Positions 1 through 5,646 of a DNA stretch of 11,181 nucleotides are shown piece by piece. Position numbers and translations under genes: made by a program. How positions within the stretch are numbered: position 1 is the stretch's first letter; each line of letters begins with the position of its first letter. Below the pieces are notes generated by a model. The model was not told where the DNA came from. It worked only from the letters and a program-made list of their open reading frames with translations, and ran no database searches. Source of the stretch: Lachnospiraceae bacterium UBA1760 (GTDB lineage Bacteria > Bacillota > Clostridia > Lachnospirales > Lachnospiraceae); NCBI GenBank assembly GCA_002314775.1, contig DCHE01000008.1, positions 1 to 11,181 on the forward strand, in the 5' to 3' direction.

Positions 1-33
1 GATGAGAAGGAATTAGAGCTTATGATGAATTAG
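1..33 (+). CDS. C-terminal end of an upstream gene (partial)
   Basis: An open frame enters from the left edge and reads DEKELELMMN before a TAG at 31-33. It stops 26 bases before the ATG of the next gene, whose ribosome site begins at 47. That spacing is what an operon neighbour would give. Only ten residues are visible, so no product can be named, and the frame could also be chance. Confidence 0.4.
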   Translation, partial: DEKELELMMN

Positions 34-59
34 TGAGAGCATCACTAAGGGAGGTAATA

Positions 60-1907
60 ATGTGTGGACATGAAGATGGTTTACAGCAAAAAAAGCATAT
101 AGAGACACAAGCAGGTTCGATAACTTATAACAGTTTAGTTCCAGACCCACAGTATGATACTATGAATCCACAGTATTGGGCTAGTCACGAAGCACCTATT
201 GTAAATGATAAAAAGGTTGAGATACCAGAAACAATGACCTTTGCACAGCTAAAGAACATACTTGAGATTCAGGGCATTGACACATCAGAACTGAAGGAAG
301 TTACATATATTCTGGAACCTAGAAAGAAGGAAGATGAAGCTCCATTAATCCCAGAACCAATAATAAAGAATGATGATGAGGTACCATTTATCCCGGAACC
401 AACGATGAAGGATGAGGAGGAAGTACCATTAATCCCGGAACCAACGATGAAGGATGAGGAGGAAGCTCCATTAATCCCGGAACCGACAATGAAGGAAGAA
501 GAGGAAGAGGATGATGGTTATGATGGAGATGACGAGAGCGACACTCTGACAGAGGAGATGCTTGAGGAGGAAGAAGACGGACTCATCAAAGAGATATTCG
601 ATGAGGAAGAGGACGAACTAAGTGAAGAAGAGTTCAAAGAAGAAATCGAAGAAGAAATTGAAGAAGAAATTGAAGTAGAAGAGCTCGAAGAGGAAATTGA
701 AGTAGAAGAGCTTGAGGAAGAGGAGGCTTCATCAACTGCGACAGCTGATCCAGTCCTGCTTAATCTGTCTGCTAAGACGATATCCGCACCAAAGGATTGC
801 GAGGAGGAAAAGGCTGACATTAAGGCCAAGAAGAGCATGTCCTTCCACGAAAAGAAGGAGTTAAAGAAGCAGAAAAAGCTTGAAGAGAAGATGAAACCAA
901 GTACACCGGTGGATAGAGAAAGGCAGAGAGCTGAGCATGTAACTAGCACAGTAGCACTCATCGATTCCATGTGTGAGAAGGCCAAGAAGAGGAAACAGAG
1001 TGGTATTCCAAGCATAAGAAAATTGCATAAAGATGAGGTGAGAGCAGCTCAGCTTTACTCATCAGACAAGGAGCTTTTTTCAGAGGATCCCGTAACATAT
1101 TCGGAAATAAACTGGGCCTTAAGAGCAAGAAAGATTGGTCCAGCTGAGGTTGACAGGGCTATGCTTAAGGAAATGCCAACTGCCGCAGCATATACCTATT
1201 ATGACGGGGGCAGTGGTGACCTGCTTCCAGATGCTGAGGAAACCATAAGACAGACTAAGGTTTTGGCTGAGGCTATCGATAAAACAGAGCTTAAGAAGGA
1301 TACAGTTTTAGTTAGAAGTATCACAATAGATGCCTTAAAATCCCTTTTATCCTACAATGAAACAGCCATGGCTATGAAGGCGGCAAAGGCAGACCTTGAG
1401 GCAGCTATAGAATCTGGAAATGCGAAGCATTTTGAAGAGGCTACAAAGCAGTTTCAGAGACGAATGGCTTCCTACTATGATACCCAGGATTTGGAGGATA
1501 AGGAATCAAGAGAAAGAGTGCTTGCAGATGTAAACAAGAAAAACCTTGTAGTTACGGATTTGGCATTTCTTAGTACCTCCAGAAAAATGGAGGGAACAGA
1601 CAATCACAGCCAGTGTCCTGTAACCCTGAAAATCCTGGCCCACAAGGGAACTAAGGCAGTTGACATAATGGATTGCAGCAGATTCCAGAGCGAGGAGGAG
1701 GTACTTCTTCAGGCAGGAACAATGTTTAAGGTGCTTAAGGTAGAATGTACTGAGAATTCTGCAGGAGCCCCAAACTTTGTGGTATATATGGAAACTGTAG
1801 ATGCAAACCCTATCGGTACTGCATTTATTGATAAAGAGTTTGAGTATAAGAGAATTGGTGACAGACCTGCTGCAATGAAGGTTAAGAGAAAAAAGGACCA
1901 GGCGTGA
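60..1907 (+). CDS. Acidic-repeat protein with C-terminal ADP-ribosyltransferase-like domain
   Basis: The 615-residue product is predicted to move ADP-ribose from NAD+ onto an unknown target. I chose ATG 60 because AAGGGAGGT (47-55) sits just before it; a GTG at 33 has no such site. Layout: residues 1-90 have no signal peptide; 93-148 are four 14-residue PLIPEP-type repeats; 149-222 are almost all Glu/Asp; 255-315 are Lys-rich and helical; about 320-610 form the enzyme-like domain. That domain shows the bacterial R-S-E toxin-fold order: YSEINWALR (347-355), Arg419 in VLVRS, FLSTS (503-507), and a Glu-x-Glu at 545/547 followed by VLLQAGTMFKV, like the VLLPRGTKF strand of C3/VIP2/iota enzymes. 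About 85 residues separate Arg419 from STS, more than I expect, suggesting a helical insertion. It is followed by a GNAT gene 47 bases downstream. The fold is inferred from motifs; target and location are unknown. Confidence 0.7.
   Translation: MCGHEDGLQQKKHIETQAGSITYNSLVPDPQYDTMNPQYWASHEAPIVNDKKVEIPETMTFAQLKNILEIQGIDTSELKEVTYILEPRKKEDEAPLIPEPIIKNDDEVPFIPEPTMKDEEEVPLIPEPTMKDEEEAPLIPEPTMKEEEEEDDGYDGDDESDTLTEEMLEEEEDGLIKEIFDEEEDELSEEEFKEEIEEEIEEEIEVEELEEEIEVEELEEEEASSTATADPVLLNLSAKTISAPKDCEEEKADIKAKKSMSFHEKKELKKQKKLEEKMKPSTPVDRERQRAEHVTSTVALIDSMCEKAKKRKQSGIPSIRKLHKDEVRAAQLYSSDKELFSEDPVTYSEINWALRARKIGPAEVDRAMLKEMPTAAAYTYYDGGSGDLLPDAEETIRQTKVLAEAIDKTELKKDTVLVRSITIDALKSLLSYNETAMAMKAAKADLEAAIESGNAKHFEEATKQFQRRMASYYDTQDLEDKESRERVLADVNKKNLVVTDLAFLSTSRKMEGTDNHSQCPVTLKILAHKGTKAVDIMDCSRFQSEEEVLLQAGTMFKVLKVECTENSAGAPNFVVYMETVDANPIGTAFIDKEFEYKRIGDRPAAMKVKRKKDQA
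336..503 (+). repeat. Four in-frame 42-bp tandem repeats
   Basis: Four consecutive 42-bp units (336, 378, 420 and 462 starts) each encode a 14-residue block of the form E-A/V-P-L/F-I-P-E-P-T-M-K-D-E-E. Units 2-4 are nearly identical in DNA, while unit 1 has drifted (IIKNDD in place of TMKDEE). The length is a multiple of three, so copy-number change would keep the frame. The Pro-rich core within acidic spacers suggests an extended linker or a multivalent binding stretch; that role is inference. Confidence 0.9.
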
Positions 1908-1954
1908 GGCAACCTGAAGGGTGAAGATTGTTAAAATAATAGGGAGATGTTTAT

Positions 1955-2794
1955 ATGAAATATGCGATAATTTCAAAGGATGCTGACTACCTTGAGTCAT
2001 TTCTCACTGAAGACGCAATAGCTATTATAAATGAGGCATCCACGGTTTGTCTGGCAGCGATTGACGGCGAAAAATGCGTGGGAGTACTTGCTATGTCCAT
2101 AAAGGGCAAGGGAAGGGTTACCATAGAATCAATAGTAATAAGCCCAAAGTACCAGAGAAAGGGTGTTGGAACAGGGCTTTTAGAATACGCAGAAAAGCTG
2201 CTTAAGGATAACAATATTACAACCATTTACACACAGGTATTTGGCGAGGAGGAGGACCTTCAGGGTTACTCAAGCTTCTTAAGTGAAAATGAGTTTATGC
2301 TCATAGATGAGCTTCCAAACTATCAGTTTACATTAAAGCAGGCAGCAGAGTCTGCAATCTGGAAAAGGCTTTCAGGAAAGAAGATGCCAAAGGAGATTCA
2401 GAGACTGTCGGAGGTCTCTGCAAGGTCTGCGGTGGCATTTTCCAAAAAGCTTGAGCAGACAGAGATGTACAGAGATTTTATCAGTGACGATGTTTTGGAT
2501 GAGCACAGCTTCTGCTACGTGAAGGATAAGGAGATACAGGCGTGCCTTCTTATGGGGCAGGAAAATGGCTATATCACAGTTGAGTATATGTACGTTTCAA
2601 AAAGCTGTAAGAATGCATATGCAATGCTATATCTTATGCTGGCCTCGCTTAAGTCACTTGTAAAGGAATACCCGGCAAACAGTGAGGTATCCCTCGCAGT
2701 GGTAAATGCAACAGCCAAGAAGATTGTCAAGACGGTTATAGACTCCAAGATGAAAAAGAGTATTTACAAGAGATATATGTATGTAAGTGCTTAA
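1955..2794 (+). CDS. GNAT-family N-acetyltransferase, two-part
   Basis: The 279-residue protein should move an acetyl group from acetyl-CoA to an amine; the substrate is unknown. GNAT motif A is clear at residues 58-83: IVISPKYQRKGVGTG, with the Q/R-x-x-G-x-G acetyl-CoA pyrophosphate loop at 67-72 and a helix LLEYAEKLL after it. A GYSSFLSENEF stretch near 104-114 fits the usual late motif. The C-terminal half (about 145-279) has another strand-helix pattern (YITVEYMYVSKSC then a long helix) that could be a degenerate second GNAT lobe, but it lacks the Q-x-x-G-x-G loop. The start is supported by AGGGAG at 1941-1946, 8 bases before the ATG. It lies 47 bases after the ADP-ribosyltransferase-like gene and 38 before the Cys-rich gene, so the three are probably co-transcribed. 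No membrane segment or signal peptide is visible. Confidence 0.85.
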   Translation: MKYAIISKDADYLESFLTEDAIAIINEASTVCLAAIDGEKCVGVLAMSIKGKGRVTIESIVISPKYQRKGVGTGLLEYAEKLLKDNNITTIYTQVFGEEEDLQGYSSFLSENEFMLIDELPNYQFTLKQAAESAIWKRLSGKKMPKEIQRLSEVSARSAVAFSKKLEQTEMYRDFISDDVLDEHSFCYVKDKEIQACLLMGQENGYITVEYMYVSKSCKNAYAMLYLMLASLKSLVKEYPANSEVSLAVVNATAKKIVKTVIDSKMKKSIYKRYMYVSA

Positions 2795-2832
2795 AATTGG
2801 AGACTTAAAACCTATGCTAAAAGGAGAATGCC

Positions 2833-3021
2833 ATGAGTAGTTTAGATGAACAGCCAGTTTTTACATTTGTAACCAGTGAAGGAAGAGTGTGCGAGAAATG
2901 CAAGTACGACCTTCCAGAGGAGGGCTTTCTCGCCTGCAGCTTATTATGTGAAAAGCCCAGCGAGGTTATAAATAATGACGAATGTCCTTACTTTGTTAAA
3001 AGGAAGGAAAAGAAGAATTAG
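2833..3021 (+). CDS. Small five-cysteine hypothetical protein
   Basis: I do not recognise this 62-residue protein. It has cysteines at 20, 23, 35, 39 and 51, in the pattern C-x2-C-x11-C-x3-C-x11-C, followed by a Lys-rich tail (KRKEKK). Spacing of this kind suggests a small metal-binding (zinc or iron-sulphur) module, but no named family is matched. It has no signal peptide, so it is probably cytoplasmic. The start is set by AAAAGGAG just upstream; an ATG five bases earlier reads only ATG-CCA-TGA. It is the last gene of the operon: the terminator hairpin starts five bases after its stop codon. The strong ribosome site and terminator placement make it a real gene despite its size. Confidence 0.75.
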   Translation: MSSLDEQPVFTFVTSEGRVCEKCKYDLPEEGFLACSLLCEKPSEVINNDECPYFVKRKEKKN

Positions 3022-3025
3022 GATG

Positions 3026-3056
3026 AAAATGCCAACCGTGTGGTTGGCATTTTTTA
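3026..3056 (+). terminator. Intrinsic terminator of the ADP-ribosyltransferase/GNAT operon
   Basis: A perfect 12-bp stem, AAAATGCCAACC (3026-3037) with GGTTGGCATTTT (3042-3053), closes a GTGT loop and continues into a T-tract ending at 3055. It starts five bases after the last stop codon, so it ends the left-hand operon. Confidence 0.93.
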
Positions 3057-3060
3057 GTTT

Positions 3061-3163
3061 GGAGGTGCCCACTCTAGGGCAAAGAAAAGCCGCAGAGCGG
3101 CCTGCGCCCCATCAGGCTCCTGGAGGAGCCTGACGGGGCAAAGATTAAAATCAGATTAATCTT
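3061..3163. other. GC-rich cluster of four hairpins between operons
   Basis: This stretch has no gene. It holds successive inverted repeats: TGCCC/GGGCA (3066-3081), GCCGC/GCGGC with an AGA loop (3089-3101), a long one with GCCCC-A-TCAGGCTCC facing GGAGCCTGA-C-GGGGC around a TGGA loop (3106-3139, one A/C mismatch), and AAGATTAA/TTAATCTT (3141-3163). None has a T-tract, so they are not plain intrinsic terminators. The first three are clearly more GC-rich than their surroundings. It could be an intergenic repeat element, a small structured RNA, or a processing or stability element after the terminator. I cannot assign a class. Confidence 0.5.
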
Positions 3164-3170
3164 AATTAAG

Positions 3171-3191
3171 GGTCAATTAAATCCATTGACC
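3171..3191. promoter_or_regulatory. Dyad overlapping the -35 box (candidate operator)
   Basis: GGTCAAT (3171-3177) and ATTGACC (3185-3191) form a perfect 7-bp inverted repeat around a 7-base spacer. The right arm contains the TTGACC -35 box of the promoter that follows. A regulator bound here would compete with RNA polymerase. The binding protein is unknown. The geometry differs from the ATGT-N8-ACAT sites typical of PadR proteins. Confidence 0.4.
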
Positions 3192-3214
3192 TTAGTAAAA
3201 TTATTATATATATT
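3186..3214 (+). promoter_or_regulatory. Sigma-A-type promoter for the DUF1700/DUF4097 operon
   Basis: TTGACC (3186-3191) and TATATT (3209-3214) are separated by exactly 17 bases in an AT-rich stretch. The start point would be near 3221, giving an untranslated leader of about 80 bases before the ATG at 3304. It is the best promoter match in the window. Confidence 0.65.
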
Positions 3215-3303
3215 AGCTTCAACAAAGAAAATCACGTGAGTAAAGCTTTTGAAAATATGACACATTTCGACAGGTATAAAAGAGAAAATGAAGGAGAAAG
3301 ATT

Positions 3304-3969
3304 ATGAGTAAAGGTGAATTTTTACAGCTTTTGAAGCTGAGGTTACTTGAATCAAATGTAACTCCAACTCAGGGAGTTTTGAATTACTACAGCCAGAGGA
3401 TAGATGCAGGAATGAGAAACGGTTTATCTGAGGATAAGGCAGTTGCAGAACAGGGTGATATTGATGAGATAGTTGCAAAGGCTATTCTTGATATGGCTAC
3501 GCCGGCTTCAATCGCAAGAAGTGTAAGAGAGTGCGAGGAGGCTAATGAAGGTAAGAGAAAGAAGAAGGTATCCTACGAGGATGACTATTACGAGGATAGC
3601 GAGGTAAAGGGTAAGAGCAAGGCAGCATTCTGGATAACACTATGTACATTTCCAATCTGGTTTCCGCTTTTTATGGGACTTGGCGGTACAGCACTTGGAT
3701 TATTAATTGCCTTATGGGCAGTTGGCTTCTCTCTGGTTGTTGTTGTGGCAGCACTTGGAGTTGCAGCAGTTGGAACTCTTCTCGGTTCATTTACAGTTGT
3801 CTTTGGAATGATACCAATCGCAGGCTTTATCGGACTTATCGGTGCATCATTATTCCTTGCAGGGCTTTCTGCGATTCTTTGGACACCAGCAACACTTGCA
3901 ATGAAGGGAATTATGAAGCTATCGTTATTGCCATTTAAGGGAATTAAGAGGGCATTTTCGAGCATATAA
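3304..3969 (+). CDS. DUF1700/HAAS-domain membrane protein
   Basis: This 221-residue protein fits the DUF1700 (HAAS) family, whose members usually sit beside DUF4097 proteins and are linked to envelope stress or membrane-associated signalling. Residues 1-75 form the soluble helical domain (MSKGEFLQLLKLRL, NYYSQRID, LSEDKAVAEQGDIDEIVAKAI spread over 1-62), with the typical pattern of two helices followed by an 'E/D-x-x-G-D-I-x-x-I' turn. Residues 80-105 are a charged linker (KRKKK, then YEDDYYED). Residues 108-193 are three or four hydrophobic membrane segments rich in Gly, Ala and Val. The C-terminus is basic. AAGGAG at 3291-3296, 7 bases before ATG, sets the start. The DUF4097 gene follows after 95 bases, probably in the same transcript. 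No PadR-type regulator, a common partner, is seen nearby. Confidence 0.85.
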   Translation: MSKGEFLQLLKLRLLESNVTPTQGVLNYYSQRIDAGMRNGLSEDKAVAEQGDIDEIVAKAILDMATPASIARSVRECEEANEGKRKKKVSYEDDYYEDSEVKGKSKAAFWITLCTFPIWFPLFMGLGGTALGLLIALWAVGFSLVVVVAALGVAAVGTLLGSFTVVFGMIPIAGFIGLIGASLFLAGLSAILWTPATLAMKGIMKLSLLPFKGIKRAFSSI

Positions 3970-4024
3970 GTAATAGCGGTTAGCTGCTAAATATCTGGAA
4001 GGAAGTATTTTAAAGAGAATTTGG

Positions 4025-4050
4025 AAAGATAATTCAGAAAGATAATTCAG
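4025..4050 (+). repeat. 13-bp tandem duplication before the DUF4097 ribosome site
   Basis: AAAGATAATTCAG occurs twice in direct succession (4025-4037 and 4038-4050), immediately before AAAGGAAGGA, the ribosome site of the next gene. A third, shorter start of the same unit (AAAG) leads into that site. It may be a recent duplication in the untranslated region; any effect on translation is unproven. Confidence 0.85.
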
Positions 4051-4064
4051 AAAGGAAGGAAATT

Positions 4065-4916
4065 ATGAGTGGAAGAATATTATTTGGAATTGCCTCCAGC
4101 ATAACAGGAGTGCTTCTTATGGGACTTGCCTACCTTATGGTGGGCGGAGATTTCAGCAAGTTTAATATAAGAAATGGAAAGTCTGTTGAAAAAACCTACA
4201 GCAGTGAGTCAGCTATTGAGAAGATTGAGATAAAGGAAACCTCTGGTGAGATTAGCATTGAAGAAGGAGATGTTGAGAAGCCGGAGGTGTGGTACCAGGA
4301 AAATGACAATCAGAAGTACGATATTAAGGAAGAAAATGGAGTACTTAAGATTGAGAAGGTATCCGACGGAAGAAACTTTTTCTTTAATTTTGATTTCTCA
4401 AGCAAGGATCTTAAGGTTACTGTGCCTAAGGATTACAAGGGCGAGATTAAGGTTAAGTGCACAAGCGGAAGCACTGTGGTAGACAGTGTAAATGCAGCCG
4501 AATTAACTATCGATAACACCTCAGGAAGTGTGAGAATCAGAGATACCAGAGTGTCGGGAGATTTGAAGGTGGGCAATACCTCAGGAAGCGTTCATATAAG
4601 CGACTGTGAGGCCGAGAATATTGATGTAACAAATACCTCAGGCTCAATCAGATTTGATGACACAGAGGCATTTGATTCATTTTCGGCAAAGGGCACCTCA
4701 GGTTCAATCAAATTTAACAGCCTTAAGACCGGTGGCGACATTACAGTTTCAAACACCTCGGGTTCAATTAGAGGTACAATCATCGGGGATAAGGATGACT
4801 ACAAAATCACAGCGGGCGCATCCTCAGGTTCATGCAATCTGAAGAACACCTCTAAGGGTGATAAGGAGCTTAATGCAAATGTAAAGAGTGGTTCTATCAA
4901 AATTGAATTTGAATAG
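4065..4916 (+). CDS. DUF4097-family membrane-anchored beta-repeat protein
   Basis: This 283-residue protein has one N-terminal membrane helix (about 5-27) and then a region built from beta-strands, as in DUF4097 (putative adhesin/LiaG-like) proteins. A short repeat, usually N-T-S-G-S-[VI]-x-[IF], recurs with the T-S-G at residues 133, 152, 172, 191, 211 and 231. This 19-20 residue rung spacing fits a beta-solenoid. Degenerate copies lie at 59, 253 and 274. LKVTVPKDYKG (116-126) is the strand that usually precedes the ladder. The domain should lie outside the membrane if the helix acts as a signal anchor. AAGGAAGG just upstream sets the start. It is the downstream partner of the DUF1700/HAAS gene; such pairs are thought to act in sensing or stabilising the envelope. 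The exact function is not known. Confidence 0.85.
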   Translation: MSGRILFGIASSITGVLLMGLAYLMVGGDFSKFNIRNGKSVEKTYSSESAIEKIEIKETSGEISIEEGDVEKPEVWYQENDNQKYDIKEENGVLKIEKVSDGRNFFFNFDFSSKDLKVTVPKDYKGEIKVKCTSGSTVVDSVNAAELTIDNTSGSVRIRDTRVSGDLKVGNTSGSVHISDCEAENIDVTNTSGSIRFDDTEAFDSFSAKGTSGSIKFNSLKTGGDITVSNTSGSIRGTIIGDKDDYKITAGASSGSCNLKNTSKGDKELNANVKSGSIKIEFE

Positions 4917-4928
4917 TAACAATTGAGT

Positions 4929-4957
4929 TTGAAAAAAACCATTTATGATGTAATAAT
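4929..4957 (+). promoter_or_regulatory. Possible promoter of the HAD phosphatase gene
   Basis: TTGAAA (4929-4934), a 17-base spacer and TG-T-AATAAT (4949-4957) fit an extended -10 promoter reading toward the HAD gene. The start point would fall near 4964, inside the left arm of the inverted repeat at 4955-4989. The -10 hexamer is weak, so this is tentative. Confidence 0.35.
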
Positions 4958-4989
4958 ATAGTCAGGGTAGATGATACCCTGACTATATT
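4955..4989. terminator. 15-bp perfect inverted repeat: terminator or operator
   Basis: AATATAGTCAGGGTA (4955-4969) pairs perfectly with TACCCTGACTATATT (4975-4989) around a GATGA loop. It lies 38 bases after the DUF4097 stop codon, where a terminator is expected. The T-tract is poor, however: the arm ends in ATATT and is followed by GCTTTG. Because a possible promoter for the next gene overlaps its left arm, it could instead be an operator at the transcription start, or serve both roles. Confidence 0.6.
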
Positions 4990-4995
4990 GCTTTG

Positions 4996-5002
4996 AAAGG
5001 AG
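4996..5002 (+). promoter_or_regulatory. Unusually distant Shine-Dalgarno site of the HAD gene
   Basis: AAAGGAG lies 26 bases before the ATG at 5029, far beyond the usual 5-10. No in-frame start lies closer, because a TAA at 5020-5022 closes the frame. A small hairpin, GCAG-AGT-CTGC (5008-5018), lies between them and could shorten the effective distance. The start itself is fixed by the conserved N-terminus of the HAD protein. Confidence 0.5.
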
Positions 5003-5028
5003 TTAAGCAGAGTCTGCGATAAATAAAT

Positions 5029-5646
5029 ATGATAGATACAGTAGTTTTTGATTTGGGCGGAGTCTTAGTCAGATTTGATCCGAGAAAGGGTCTAGAAGAT
5101 ATGGGCTTTAGTGAAGAGGTGATTAGCCTCTTTATGAAGGAGATATTCTCAGGTCTCTGGGAGGCCATGGACGCAGTGGATATCGATGAGGCTGAGATAA
5201 GAAAAATTTTCAAGGAGAAGGTTCCTGGCTATGAGAAGGAGGTTGATTACCTCTGGGACAATCTGCCCCTTGTTACCGGAAACTTCCCATACTCAAGAAA
5301 GTGGCTTGAAAGCCTGAAGAAAAAGGGGATGAAGCTCTATATCCTGTCGAATTACGGAAAGGCTTCATTTGCAATTAATTCTAAGACTTATAACTTCCTA
5401 GATCTGTTCGATGGTGGGGTAATATCCTACGAGCTGGAAAAGGTTAAGCCTGACCCGGCCATCTATAATACACTTTTTGAAAGGTATAATATCAAGCCTG
5501 AAAATGCAGTCTTCATAGATGACAGAAGCATCAACATAGAAGGCGCAAGAAATGCTGGAATGCAGGGGATTGTATTTACAACGTACGAGGAGACAAGTAA
5601 GGCACTTACGGAAATGCTTAGTCACCCTGCTTCTTCTTGCCAGTAA
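5029..5646 (+). CDS. HAD-superfamily (subfamily IA) phosphatase, YihX-like
   Basis: The 205-residue product is a cytoplasmic hydrolase of the haloacid dehalogenase superfamily, closest in motif style to sugar-phosphate phosphatases such as YihX. Motif I is VVFDLGGVLV with the nucleophile Asp8; the usual second Asp is replaced by Gly10, as in the whole FDLGG group. Motif II is ILSN (Ser107), motif III is Lys140 in VKPDP, and motif IV is FIDD (Asp164/165) followed by INIEGARNAGM. Residues about 15-90 form the helical cap. All catalytic motifs are intact and the length is normal for the family. The substrate cannot be read from the sequence. Its last 29 bases overlap the 3' end of the minus-strand membrane gene. 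The ribosome site is unusually far from the start. Confidence 0.88.
   Translation: MIDTVVFDLGGVLVRFDPRKGLEDMGFSEEVISLFMKEIFSGLWEAMDAVDIDEAEIRKIFKEKVPGYEKEVDYLWDNLPLVTGNFPYSRKWLESLKKKGMKLYILSNYGKASFAINSKTYNFLDLFDGGVISYELEKVKPDPAIYNTLFERYNIKPENAVFIDDRSINIEGARNAGMQGIVFTTYEETSKALTEMLSHPASSCQ

Noticed and set aside
33..62. GTG at 33 as the start of the ADP-ribosyltransferase-like gene
   Set aside because: It would place the clear AAGGGAGGT ribosome site inside the coding region and has no site of its own. ATG 60 fits far better.
336..503. CRISPR-like array
   Set aside because: The repeats are directly adjacent, in frame, and encode a regular peptide. There are no unique spacers.
518..1015. A 165-codon minus-strand frame very rich in serine
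   Set aside because: The serine runs are simply the reverse complement of GAA/GAG glutamate codons in the acidic region of the ADP-ribosyltransferase-like gene.
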